A program made the translations under genes and the position numbers. Below, piece after piece: positions 31,195 to 42,914 of a stretch of DNA of 64,000 nucleotides. The notes beneath the pieces were generated by a model. The model made no database searches, was not told the origin of the DNA, and was given only the letters and a program-made list of their open reading frames with translations. The stretch spans positions 62,001 to 126,000 of the forward strand of contig JAODUO010001205.1 in assembly GCA_025642075.2 (NCBI GenBank). The letters run 5' to 3'. This DNA is from Ridgeia piscesae. Lineage: Eukaryota; Annelida; Polychaeta; Sabellida; Siboglinidae. Numbering within the stretch: the stretch's first letter is position 1; every line of letters starts with the position of its first letter.

Positions 31195-32754
31195 GATTTA
31201 CCGCGTTCCTAATTATAACATTTCTTGTTTATTATATAATAACAGTGAATCATTACATGGATAGATACATGCCCATAGTATCAAATATTAAATTATCATG
31301 ATGACTGTTGTAAGAACATATTTTACTGGTGGCAATGTTAAACTTTGATAAATATATTTATTTGTTGCTAGTTTCTTATTGGTCAGCTTTGAATATTCGA
31401 AAGCAATCAAGTCTTGACAGAGACAGAACTTTATGTGGTAAACAAACATTCACATATGATTTGTAATGAAACTAATTCGTTTATTCTTTAGTTGGTTTTA
31501 TAGCTAACTGATAGGGATACAATTTTTATGAACATGTGTAGTAGTTAGCTCCTCCGTAACTTTTTTCCACGAAACTTCTGGCCTTGCTAAGCCAAGCCCA
31601 AGGCGGGCGCTCACCTCAAGCAAGGGCTAAAGCAGCCAGGCGAACTACACAGACCAACAGGCGGTTGCCTTGCTCTGGCTGCGAAAACACTGTTCGGCAG
31701 CGTTTGATTTAGTTTGAAATGAAGACATTATAATTGCAGTGGTAATTATTTAGCTTTGGGACTTGGCTACCATTTGTTTAACTAGAGACAGTCACAGTGC
31801 CATATACTAAGTAGGGGTAGGGGTTCAGTTCTACTATGGGTCTATCACTCTATGCCTATGAGTAATCCAGTATGGCTACAGCCCATACCTAGTAGTAGAA
31901 TGCTGCTGTGGCCTATACTAAATTACTAATGTTATATATGCTAGACATGCCGTTGAAGACTGGAGGAAGGATGAGCACAGAATCCCTGCATGAGCACTGT
32001 CTTACATGATTGGAGATTTAGTAAAAACTGGTAGAATTAAATGTTTCCGGTGAATGAATAATAGCAGTTGAAGAAATCAGAGACAAAATGAATAACAGTG
32101 AAAGAGATAGGTATGTAGTGCACTATATATATGCACTATACAATTATAAGCAGTGTGTATGTGTGTGTGTGTGTGTACGCGCGCGCATGGATGTGTGTGC
32201 GTGTGTACTAAAATCACTGTGTACATGCTTGCACGCGTGTGTGAGAGAGAGATAGGAGAGACAGAAAGGAGAGAGAGACACAGCCAGAGAGGCGATGAAC
32301 ATTCCTTAAAAAGACAAGTTTTCACTACATCATAATATAATCTACAACAATGTCACCTTTAGTTTTTTTTCTAGTTCAGTTCCATACAAAAAACTTTAGT
32401 TATACATACTCATATGTTTTACTTTTGTTATATTTATTTCTTATGATTTTAACCAGTGATACAGAGATAGACAGACAGACACAGGAGAGAGAGAAGTAAG
32501 AGAGAGGAAAGAGGGATGAGAGAGAGAGATGGGAGAGGGAGGAGAGAGAGACTAGGGAAAGAAATATAAAAAGATCGAGTGAGACTCAGAGTGCGAGAGA
32601 GAAAGCAGTAGAGAACAGGGCAGTAAATCTTTTATTGATACACACTTTTGTAACAAATACAAGGAGGGATGCTACACCAGGGTAACACATTCATGAATCA
32701 GCATCTATGATTGTGATTTAATAAATTAGAAACTACAAACATTGCTTTTTCCAG
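31195..32754. promoter_or_regulatory. Shared upstream region of MZT1 (-) and BORA (+)
   Basis: 1.56 kb between the MZT1 start codon and the first BORA coding exon. It must hold both promoters and any BORA 5' UTR exon. An inverted CCAAT box (ATTGG, 31378-31382) is followed by TTTGAA (31388-31393) and TTCGAA (31396-31401). These match the NF-Y site and the CHR element of G2/M genes, though such short motifs occur by chance. A local GC-richer patch lies at 31600-31690. Repeats: (TG)n at 32155-32176 and (GA)-rich tracts at 32240-32280 and 32460-32610. Confidence 0.45.
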
Positions 32755-32760
32755 TTGGAA

Positions 32761-35700
32761 ATGCTGGAGTCCTGCCATGCCACCCAGAGTGCACATGTAG
32801 AGGCTGGCCATGCAGGCATCATGAGGGAAGAAGTTGACACTTTTGCACTCAACATGAACACATGCCCTGATGGCATGATGCAAATGCAGCAGACACCAGT
32901 GAAAGGTTCACCGGGGGAGGCATACGACCATCAACAGTTCAAGACACCCAGTGCCAACCCATCACATCTCCTGCATTGGCAGCACCTCAAGACTCCAACC
33001 AGCAGTGGCAGCCGACATCACAGGACACCGAGGTCACTACCTCGTCATGATATCTGCAAGGTTTGTGTGCTGTTTCGTGCATCATATTTTTGATCAGGCC
33101 TTCTTCCAAGTACATTTTCATAAACATGTGTATGTCGCTGAAAGCTGAGTTGAAGGACAAATACATTGCTAACAGCTGGGTGTGTGCAAGTAATCATCCC
33201 TTTCAGTGACTTGTACAATGTCTTTGTCTGTTAAAACTTCTGCTGTGGTTGGAATTTGCAGTTGTATCTTCCCTTCTAATACATTCTGGGCTGTAGAGTG
33301 ATTAAAGCTGTAGAACTGTGTTCATTATTTGATAAACATTTACAAGTGACAAATACTGTTGCAGCATCATCTACATATACAAGTACTCAGATGTGTACAC
33401 TGTATTTTTCAAGTACTCATAAAATTTGAGTATATTGCGCATGACTATTTGAAATATCTACTGGACTTCTCGTGTACTGAGTACTTTCATGCCGTTGAAC
33501 CTGCCATATCAATCATACATGTCAACTTTCGAATACTTTTTTACTTTACATATCTTTTTGTGAGTCAGATTTGTTTCAGTCCTTTGTTAGTTTCTCTCAC
33601 ACTTTTATGATTTCTGTCCTCAACAGACACCAGGTGATGATGACAGCGTGTCAACTACAGGTGGTGCCATTTACAACCCGTTTGAAAGTGCGTTGTTGGA
33701 ACGACTTCAGGGCCCACTTTGTAGTCCCAGTGTTTTTGCTCAAGGCTCCACTCCTGGCAGTGCTGAAAAGGTGCATTTTTATTATTTATCTCAGAAAATA
33801 TACATGCTTATAGATACAAAAATGTATTCTGAACCTTGCCTTTAAAAAAAATGTCTGTACAAATGTCAGTTTTGAAGATTTAACTGGCCAGAATCTAATT
33901 GGTTAAACTATTGTGAATTGCTAATTGCCATTCCAGTCAATGGTTAAGTTTTCTTTCAATGTTTTTTATAATCAAATACTGTAACAACAGCAGCACTATC
34001 TAAAAATGATAAATCAAATAATATTCTGTAAGCTGAATGCGAGTGTGTTTTATTTGAAGACACCGAAGACGTTCCGGTGGACCATTGATCAGATTGCTAT
34101 TTTGAAGCCAGCAGACATAGAGGAGATGCCTCTGCAGCAAGCCTTGATGTGTGCCAAGTAAGTCTTGGATCCTCTCACAAGAAACACAGAAACAACAGTT
34201 TTCACATATAATTTGTTCCCGTTTTATTCATTGAACAAAATGCCAGTAGTGCTGCTGTGTTCAACATTACATTTGTCTCTGGCTGAAGTGTATTGCCAGC
34301 GGGAATCAACTCCATAATCTTTTGAAACTATAACCACCTTTCATTAAAAAACTCAAAACATATTTGTTTGAAATTGTTTTCGACCATAAATATTTGGTGG
34401 TTCCATGCTCCAGTGATGACTGGTGTGTCTGTTTGTCCCTGCTTATCATGATTACACCACATGATTTTGTTTGTTGCGCCTCCGAGCTTGAATATTCAAG
34501 GATATAGGTGCTATAGAAATGTTATAATTATTATTATTAAAATCGCAGTCCATGTTGTATAATTTCTTATGCTTAATTATTTGCAATTTATTGAGGTTTT
34601 GAAATGTTTTCTTAAATGTAATTATTGTTTATAATTTTTGTATACACCTTTGTACCATTCAGCTTTAAAGGCTGCAAAATAAATTAGCTGATAATGTTTT
34701 TTAAATCTCCCCATACTTTGTGCAGTTATGATTGTTGATAACTGTAGCAGTAGAAGGTTGATGAGAGTTGTTTGTGTGTGGCCAGGGCAGACAGTCACAT
34801 AGAGGAAGAGGCACAGAAGGCCATTGACACATTCTTCTCAAAACACGTTGTTCTTCCATCTCCCTGGACCGACAGTGCCAAGAAGAAACCATTCCAGCTG
34901 CCTGGCACACCAGGTGAATGGACTTTATGGTTGGCACGTCACATTCACGATATGTTTGTGCAGTAAATATTTGAGAAATGTGCAGTTTTCTAATGCCGCA
35001 CAATGTCAACAAATTATGACAGACTAGTTTCTCCTACAGCGAAAATGTTTTCCCACTTGCATTTTGTGTTCCAGTTTCCACATTTACAAAAAACACATTT
35101 GGCTAAATGGTATTCTCTAAAATACCCAACCTGTCTGTGTTTAATATTTGGCATTACCAAAGTTTCTCAAAAACTACAGCAACTACAGCAAGAATGAGCA
35201 GGTAGAAAGAATACAGGGGTATTTAGAGTAAAAATTGAAAATAAAATAGTTTATATGAAAATAGTTGGAAGGAAACTGAGATGGACAGGAAACTGAGGGG
35301 ATGGGGGAGTGATACTGACCAAGGGAGACTGACAGGTGAGTGGGCAGAAGAAGAGGATGACCAGCCTTGTGAGGGAGAGATTGTCAAAGGGGGGTGAAGA
35401 GCAGAGAGAAAATTGTAAATCTGTGAAGGAAATTAGGGAAAAGAAGATGGTTACATATTACATTTAGTCAGCCTAGCTGACACAAGAGTTGCTTGTGTTG
35501 TAGACGGAGAGTCTGATGACGACTGGCAATACCCGCCTGTCCACGTCTCACACAAGTCTGCCACCCGAGAGAGTAAATATTCCTATATCACCAGTCCTTT
35601 CATAGTAACCATGACCTCTTTCAAATGCATACATGAACTGTGAACTCACCTGCAAGGTGAATCAATGCTATATTTCCCATGGGTAAAACCATGGATATAT

Positions 35701-38700
35701 ATTTTTAGTTTCAAAAGACTGAATATTGTAAATGGATCCACTATGGTAATAAGTTCATAGTTTTGATTTGAGATAAATGAGACAGACATATTTTATTTTA
35801 GCCACATACATCATTCAATGAGTAAGAATGTCAAACTATGAGAATAGATTGAAACTTGTTATTTTTATTCTCATAGTTTGACATTCTTACTCATTGAATG
35901 ATGTATGTGGCTAAAATAAAATATGTCTGTCTCAGCCTGACTACTGTATTTAAGCAAAATTATCTTAGATGTTTCATTTGCATAATTTACTGATTGATTA
36001 AACACATCCTACTATGATTTTGTTTATTTCTGTTCCGTTTCAGTTTCATGTCAGACAACACTCACACTTCCTACAGAGTTTGACATTTTCCAATTGTTAG
36101 GTATGTCAAAGCCTTCAGGGCAATAATGTCACGAAGGTGATGAGTTCAGGGACATGGGCTCTGATACACAACCACATGTTTCTGCCGTTAGGTCATCTTG
36201 TGTTCTTCCCCTGTATCTTCTTTCTAAAATTTACACTCTGTATCATTTGCAGAATATTAAAAATTAATGGCACTCCATTTTGAACCAGGATTGTAATTGT
36301 CTGGATCTGAGAATGTGAATAGTTTAAATATTGCATTTGATTACAAACTACTTTTTTAATTGGATCATTACATTTGGTAATATGACCAACACTGTTGTAC
36401 AGGTAATTAAAGACGATTTCCATTTTTTTACCAAATTATCTTTGCATATTGCTGCACAGTTGTGTTTGCACAGAGTTAAATTATTTTGCCAAACTGTATT
36501 ACTAACATTTCACAGGAATGTTAGAATATGGTAGCAGATACCAGATCTCTTTGATTTTCCACCAATTAACTCAGTAATGATACCAGTGAAAAACTAGTTT
36601 TGAAGATGGATCTTTAATAACTTTATTCCATGGTGTCAAATGAACTAGATTCTGTGACTTAATTACTTCTTAACGATGTCTCCTGTTTGTTGCCAGCGGA
36701 ACACTACACCTACCAGGGAGACGAGGGCAGCCAGGACCTGAGCACGTCATCTCTCCGGCGCAAACTCTTCTTTCAAGGCACCGGCACGTCTCCAATCAGT
36801 CCCGTCAAGTACGTGCGATAATTACTCTTCCTTTCTAACTTTTCATCACCATGTGAAAATTTAAACTTGTCAGTTTCAAATATTTATTAAAAACATAGTA
36901 GGGTTTATTTTCTTAATTGCCTTAGAAAGCTGAAATGCTAATGGAATATGAGTTTAAAAAAAGGAACAGATTTGAGGGTATATATTTTTTACATTATTTG
37001 AAAACTGTCTTGTTGCTTGTGCACCCCAGGGCACCTGTCTGGTGGAGCTGTTTGCCCTTTTTGCTGCAGGATTTGTTTTTCTCCCTCCAGGAATGGGTAT
37101 TCCGCGACTATCCCGGCTGACCTGTTCACTCCCGACAGGTTGTTGAGGTCAAGTCCATCACAGCCTCCAGGCTCGGTGAGTGGTCAGCAATTTGACCAAC
37201 TCATTCTCAGATTGCAGCATGTTTATTTGTTGTCTACATTTGTTGTCAGCGACAATGGGAAAGTTACACCAGTGACTGTTTAAGGCTAAACAGTTCCTCA
37301 CAGGCCCTATATGTTTTGGTTGATTTTTAATTTGCGATCATTTGAGATTTTAGTTTGAGATCAAATATCTGGAATATGAGATGACACATTTTGACAACCT
37401 GATTGCATACTCATTTTTTGTATATTTCTAATCAACTTGTGTGTATATTTATGTTTTACTTGATATGTATTTTTTAATGAATTAATAATTTCTTTATTCC
37501 ATGACATTACATATTTACATATGGAATCTTGGCTCAAATAAACATCCCGATGTACTGTGGTCACTGACTGACTTTGACCACTCTGTTTGCAGTGTCTGTT
37601 CTCGTCCAGCCCCATTGCCAGCCCGTCCTCCCACCTGGCCAGTAGCAGCGTGCGGCGGCCACCTGTGGCTGTGCCCCACATGCACCGGAGCTGTACCACC
37701 CCCGACATGATGGCCTCACCCCAACTGTCTCCCATCAACACCAGCTGTCCACGCACACGCACATGCACACGCACCAAGGGTGAGTCTAGAAATAGCTACC
37801 CAGTTCTTGGGGACAATTTACTACTATTTTTATTTGTCCCTTAGCTACATTTTAAATGCTGGTCTTTACTTTATATTGAATATTTTGAAAATATGCATTT
37901 ATTCCTCCCATAACTTGCAGAAAATATTTTTTATTTCTGGGCTTTTTTCAATTATGAGATGCTTGTATCAATTGGAGTCTGAAACAACAAGGGACTGTAC
38001 ATTGTCAAATTACTCACATGTATAGATATGTTTTAGCAGCCAACTGTTAGAGATATTTCTACAGAAGTCACCATGGTACATATGCATAACACATGTACCT
38101 GATTTTACAGGCAGCAAATAATTGCCAAACTGTGATCTGTGTCAAAAACACTGACACTGCCTTCATATACGATGAATGTAGAAGTGAAAGTGATCTGTTC
38201 TCACTCTGCACTGTGTCTTTGGTGGGTACGTGTAAAACAACATACGCTGTTTGTTCATTCTACTTTGTCACATGGAATTAATGTTAAGTTAATTTAAGGA
38301 CACAGGCTCCTCATGAAATGGGTAAAACCTGGTATACGTCATATCTCAACAAATAGTCATTTTTGTATCTTGGCCAAATTTGCAGGGTATTGTGTTTGTA
38401 TAAAAAGAAGGTTACCCACCAGGTTATATGCTATTTGCATAACCATAACTATTACAACCAGATTTTTCTTTTCGGATACCTGTCATTTTGTGGGAAGTCT
38501 CATGAAAACAATTCATATTGTATGTCTCATTTTATTATTTATTCTAGTAAATCATATGCCAAATTGTGCAATGAAGTAGTTTGAATAAACAAAATTAAGT
38601 ACTTTTGGAAAAAGAAAAGAAATTGTTGAATAATATTCTGTTATAAAAATATATATAAAAAATATTATTAAACAATTTCTTTTCTTATTTTTTTTTATTA

Positions 38701-40890
38701 AAAATACTTCATTGGACAATTTGGCACACATTTACTGGAATAAATAATAAAATGAGACGTACAATATAATTTTTTTTCATGGGACTTCCCACAAAATGAC
38801 ACCTATCCGAAATTTAAAGATTTTCTGGTTGTCATGGTTATGGCAAATTGCATATAACCTGGTGGGTAACCTTCTTTTTATACAAACATAATACCCTGCA
38901 AATTTGGCCAAGATACAATGATTAGTTGTCGAGATATGACAAGGAGTTTGTGTCCTTAAAAATAACTAAACTTGTGCACGAAACTGTGTATTTAGTTTCA
39001 GTATTGATACTGTCTGCTAATCTTGTTTCTCTGACTGCTCACAGTAGAGCCACCGTTGCAAGCAGCCTACGTCAGTCCGGGCCAAGAGTCTCCGTCCCAG
39101 TTCTGGGCCCACCGCACCATGGAGAGTCCCGGCATGTCACCAATCTCATCCAACTGTCGTATGTAACCTCCTCTCTCTCGCCCTAAACTTGTGCTCTCTT
39201 GGAAAGTTCCATCAAACACACATTCATAATGTAAGAATTTGTTATTGTTAGCCTTTAGAAATGTTGCCTTTTGTGAATGTATATATAGATCTGCGAGCAT
39301 GCGTGCATACAAACTTATATACCTGATGAAACACCAAGCCAGGTTGTCACTGATTTGAGTCGGGAGTATGTCTGTTGATAAATAATGCAAAGAATATATT
39401 TCATGACAAATGGATTTTCACCAAACCTTGTACAACTGCTTAAATTTAAATATTAGATTGGTTGACTTAATGTGACATTGCTCTTGGACAGTTGTGATAT
39501 TTGTTTCAGCGTCGCACCAAAAACTGCCCATTGTGCCATTGGAGCTGCAGTTCTGTGATGATGAGTCTACCGCACCAATGAGAAAGGTGACAGGCCAGAA
39601 GTCCAGTGCTGCTGACTGTACCTTGGATGAGGTCCACCAGATGGAGCTTGACACGTCGTCATGTGGACGCGACACGTCAAACTGTGTCCGTCAGACGTTG
39701 TTTCAAAACCCGACAGATGATCACTTCGCACTCGACACCGAACACAGTGCTCACGTTTCATCTCAGGACATCGGTTACTATACCAACAGCCTGACCAATC
39801 AGGACACAGGATTCCAAAGCCGGAACAATTTGACAAATAACGACACAGAGATGTTGAGTGTGACAAATCAGGATACTGGGTTTCAGAGTGGCTGCAGTAG
39901 CACCAGTAGCTTAATCTCTGGTCCTATTGTCCACTCAGACTTGACCAATCAGTTTGGTCAGTTGCCAGTCGTATGCGATGACCTTGACCCCACATTTAAC
40001 GACCATCTCGACAACAGTCATCCGGTTCGTCGAATGTCATTCTCCCTAGACGATGACATCATATTCCGAGCACGGAAGGTTCTTGGCAAGCCGCCAGAGG
40101 GCACCCTGGGGCAGATGTCGAGCAAGTCAGTAATTCTGAGTGACGTCAGCAACACTTTGGAGAAACAGGACCAGATGAGAGAAAGTGAGTATTTGCAGAC
40201 AAGTTCCTCTGGCAGCTGTCCCGTAAATGAAACTACTGTCAGTGTTTCCATCATAGCTAATATTTGTGTAAGACTGATATTATTTGTTATTATGTGTTAT
40301 TTATTTTGTTCTTGCTGCTCAATATCTGTATACTACTGCTGCTGTGTGCTACATAACTCATATATATATATATATATATCTATGTGTGTGTATATACTAT
40401 ATATTATATGTGTGTGTGGTGTGTGCGTGTAAATAAGAATACCACATGACAGTCAGAGAGTCTACAAGTGTCTGTCATTCAGCTAGAACTGTGCGTGATC
40501 ACATTGGTCAGTGTTTCTATTGGTTTGTGTAATAGCATTGAACTGATAATGTTGAGTATAGTTGTTCAGTTCAAAATGTGTTTAACAACTGCAGCAATTA
40601 TCTGCCTTCAAAACAAATCCCTTCAATTGTTTCTTGAAGTGCTCAATGTGAATTAAATATATCTCTTTGAAAGATATTTACCAGGTCCGTATCATGAATA
40701 AGTGATATTTATCCAACATCACTTTCCAGGTGATGTTGCCATGACAATGCTGAAGCGAGCTAAAGACGATTTTGCACGATATTTCGAGAGCATCGAGAGT
40801 GGAAGTGTAGCATCTACACCTACGATGGTGACACCCAGTAGCAAACTTTTGCAGCAGAACTACACATCAGAATCTAAGGGCTGGTTCTAA
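32761..40890 (+). CDS. BORA: Aurora borealis (Bora), Aurora A / PLK1 cofactor
   Basis: Bora binds Aurora A and presents PLK1 for activation-loop phosphorylation at mitotic entry; it is itself a CDK and PLK1 substrate. Exons: 32755-33060, 33627-33770, 34060-34157, 34786-34913, 35504-35572, 36044-36100, 36697-36808, 37091-37175, 37593-37779, 39045-39158, 39510-40184, 40730-40890 (TAA 40888-40890). All phases join, giving about 709 codons from ATG 32761. Conserved blocks: NPFES, LCSPSVF, TPKTFRWTIDQIAILKPADI, EEEAQKAIDTFFSKHVVLPS then PWT, SCQTTLTLPTEFDIFQLL and SSLRRKLFF. Many SP/TP sites are present. It is longer than human Bora (559 aa), mainly through a Ser/Thr/Pro-rich N-terminus. The first exon begins at an acceptor, so a non-coding or short coding 5' exon upstream is likely and the start is provisional. 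Confidence 0.95.
33627..34913 (+). CDS. BORA: BORA conserved core exons
   Basis: Three exons (33627-33770, 34060-34157, 34786-34913) hold the family-defining region: NPFES..LLERL..PLCSPSVF, then FRWTIDQIAILKPADIEEMP, then AQKAIDTFFSKHVVLPSPWT. In human Bora this N-terminal region is the part that binds and activates Aurora A and is phosphorylated by CDK1/cyclin. The spacing of the F..RW.ID motif and the FF.K..V.PSPWT motif matches the family by eye. Confidence 0.93.
34413..34545 (+). mobile_element. SINE-like element tail in BORA intron 3
   Basis: Resembles 13170-13285: 'gatgactggtgtgtctg', 'tgtccctgcttatcatgat', 'gagcttgaatattcaaggat', then 'ataattattattatt'. Both copies are in + orientation and end in ATT repeats, as CR1/L2-dependent SINEs do. 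The 5' boundary is not defined. Confidence 0.5.
35779..35933. repeat. Perfect inverted repeat: 68-bp arms, 19-bp spacer
   Basis: Left arm 35779-35846 begins gagacagacatattttattt. Right arm 35866-35933 is its exact reverse complement by eye. The spacer is 35847-35865. It sits in a BORA intron (35573-36043) and would form a near-perfect hairpin in pre-mRNA. It may be a recent small foldback transposon or a templated inverted duplication. Confidence 0.9.
38298..38955. mobile_element. TTAA-flanked foldback element (MITE-like)
   Basis: About 658 bp. The ends read GGACACA...CTCCT and AGGAG...TGTGTCC. The whole left half (38298-38650) is an imperfect inverted copy of the right half (about 38655-38955); for example 'ttggccaaatttgcagggta' has its reverse complement at about 38896-38915. 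TTAA lies directly outside both ends (38294-38297, 38956-38959), as expected for a TTAA target duplication. The centre is AT-rich. No transposase ORF, so it is non-autonomous. It lies in the BORA intron 37780-39044. Confidence 0.8.
39510..40184 (+). CDS. BORA: BORA large C-terminal exon with repeated NQDTGFQS motif
   Basis: 225 codons, phase 1 in and phase 1 out. Central residues show an irregular peptide repeat: SLTNQDTGFQS, NLTNNDTEMLS and SVTNQDTGFQS. Human Bora has an SGYNT-type sequence that is a docking site for the PLK1 polo-box/degron recognition; these (D)TGFQS copies may be functional equivalents (inference). The exon also has MSFSLDDDIIFRARKVLGKP and ends just before the short terminal exon (DVAMTMLKRAKDDFARYFES, ending SKGWF). 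Confidence 0.85.
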
Positions 40891-42652
40891 CAGCAGTTGA
40901 GGAATTAGGAAATTGTTGCACTGCATTCTGGGTAGTTCACAGGTGCTGCGTTATGCATAGCATTCTTTTTGTCATGTAATTTTGTCCAGTTATATTCAGT
41001 TTAATTGCAATTATTTATTGAACATAATTGGTTTTCCTACATTGTTACACATAACACAGCCAAATACACATACGTACTCTCTACTATCTCTCTGTTACAC
41101 ATAACTCAGCCAAACACATACACACTCTTTTTATTCTCTCACTGTTACACATAACACAGCCGAATACACACACATACTCTCTATTCTCTCTCTCTTACAC
41201 ATAACACAGCCGAATACACACACATACTCTCTATTCTCTCTCTGTTACACATAACACAGCCGAACACATACACACTCTTTTTATTCTCTCTGTTACACAT
41301 AACTCAGCCGAATACACACACATACTCTCTATTCTCTCTCTGTTACACATAACTCAGCCGAACACATACACACTCTTTTTATTCTCTCTCTGTTACACAC
41401 ACACTCTATCTTTCACTCTCATTTTCTAAGTTACACATGTATTTTTCTCCATCTCTCACCATCTCACATTTGTAATCGACAAGACGTGATTCCCCAGTGC
41501 AATGTGTCTGTACACCCCTGTATACTGTTGTGTCAGGTGATATGGTTGATTTGATAATGATGTTGTAATTCATATGTGTATATACATTGTTAAACTACTT
41601 TATATATATATTCATAATTTTATTCAACTTTATCTTACTATCGTGAAATGGTACAATCGCTGTGCCTGTGATCAACCTGGCCACATGTTCCATGTTGTTG
41701 CATGAACATAACCTCACTTCCACACTTGGGAGCTGTTTTACAGTGAATCACTTATAATCAATTGCTCAATTGAAGCTGTGAAACCTTTTACTATATTTTT
41801 ACTCCTTTTTCACACTTTTATTGTTCCTATTTTACGATGGATGTGTTTGTTCACTGCCTGGGTGGTTGCATGATTTTTCACTGTGAATTATGGGTAATAA
41901 ATGGAACATGTTTTTGTATGAAAAAGATAAAAACAGATCTCAGATGTTTAACTCTTCTCTTGTCAGGCGGTGTACATACGCTCAGTCAGTTAAGTCAGTC
42001 ACACAATTGGGAGCATTTTATTAGTTTTATTGTTGTCAGGTGATCTTAGACATGAAAATACTTTACATTAAGCTCCAGACTGTTCATATACAGTACATTG
42101 TCTGTTGCCGAAGTTGCCACATTTATTATTGTTCAGTCTTACTGTAGGTGTTTTGCAACACAATCACAAAAGTCAACAAGACTCTTAATGTCTCAAAATG
42201 GGTGTATGATATATCTTTAAAATTATTAATTTGCATAACTAAGGCACAAAAGGCTTACAGAAGGTAAATTTAATATATATAAACCTTGTTTATATTTTGA
42301 TCAATAGTATTACCCATTTTATTCACTACACAAGAGCAACATTTGATAATTTTAGTTGAAATACATTGTAATATTAATTTAGTTTTTCTATAGGGCTTCC
42401 CAGACGGCCAGTTAAAAAACTCTGTCATCATTAATTTGTGTTTGGTAGTAAGACAAGATGGGTACAAGTAATGACAATAATTATTTATATGTACATTTCC
42501 TCAGTGCCGTCGTGATCAATGTTACTAATACTATAACTCAAATTTATAATGTTATGTATTGTTCTGTAAGTTCAGTGGCAGACTTCCCACGCATGTGCTG
42601 CCATCTGTCACGTTTTGAATGTACCTGCCATGATGTGGGTTTTGAGAATAAA
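40891..42652 (+). other. BORA: Probable BORA 3' UTR
   Basis: Non-coding. It contains a ~50-bp tandem repeat (41044-41400, 'ttacacataacacagccgaa' plus 'tactctctattctctctctg', about 7 copies). Candidate poly(A) signals are AATAAA at 41896-41901 and at 42647-42652; the second is followed by an AT-rich end and then the intergenic array. Confidence 0.45.
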
Positions 42653-42914
42653 ACAATTTAATAGTATTTACTTTTAGTATTGCAGCTGATTATAACTTAT
42701 GGGCTAAAAATCCTGATAGCAAAAAAATGGATTGCATCAATTCCATCCATCCTTCAAAAACAAACGGGAGCATTTGTACACATAATGCCTGTGCAGTGAA
42801 ATCATAGATAATTGCTAAATTACTGTAAAAGGCCAACCAGGAAAATGCTCAGATTCAGTTTTTAATAATGTATCATTGGTCTCCTCAGAACCCATGGTCC
42901 AGTCCAGAGTGGCG
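42653..42914. other. Short intergenic stretch, nothing recognised
   Basis: AT-rich unique sequence between the last BORA poly(A) signal and the 52-bp array. No ORF or RNA gene is visible. Confidence 0.4.
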
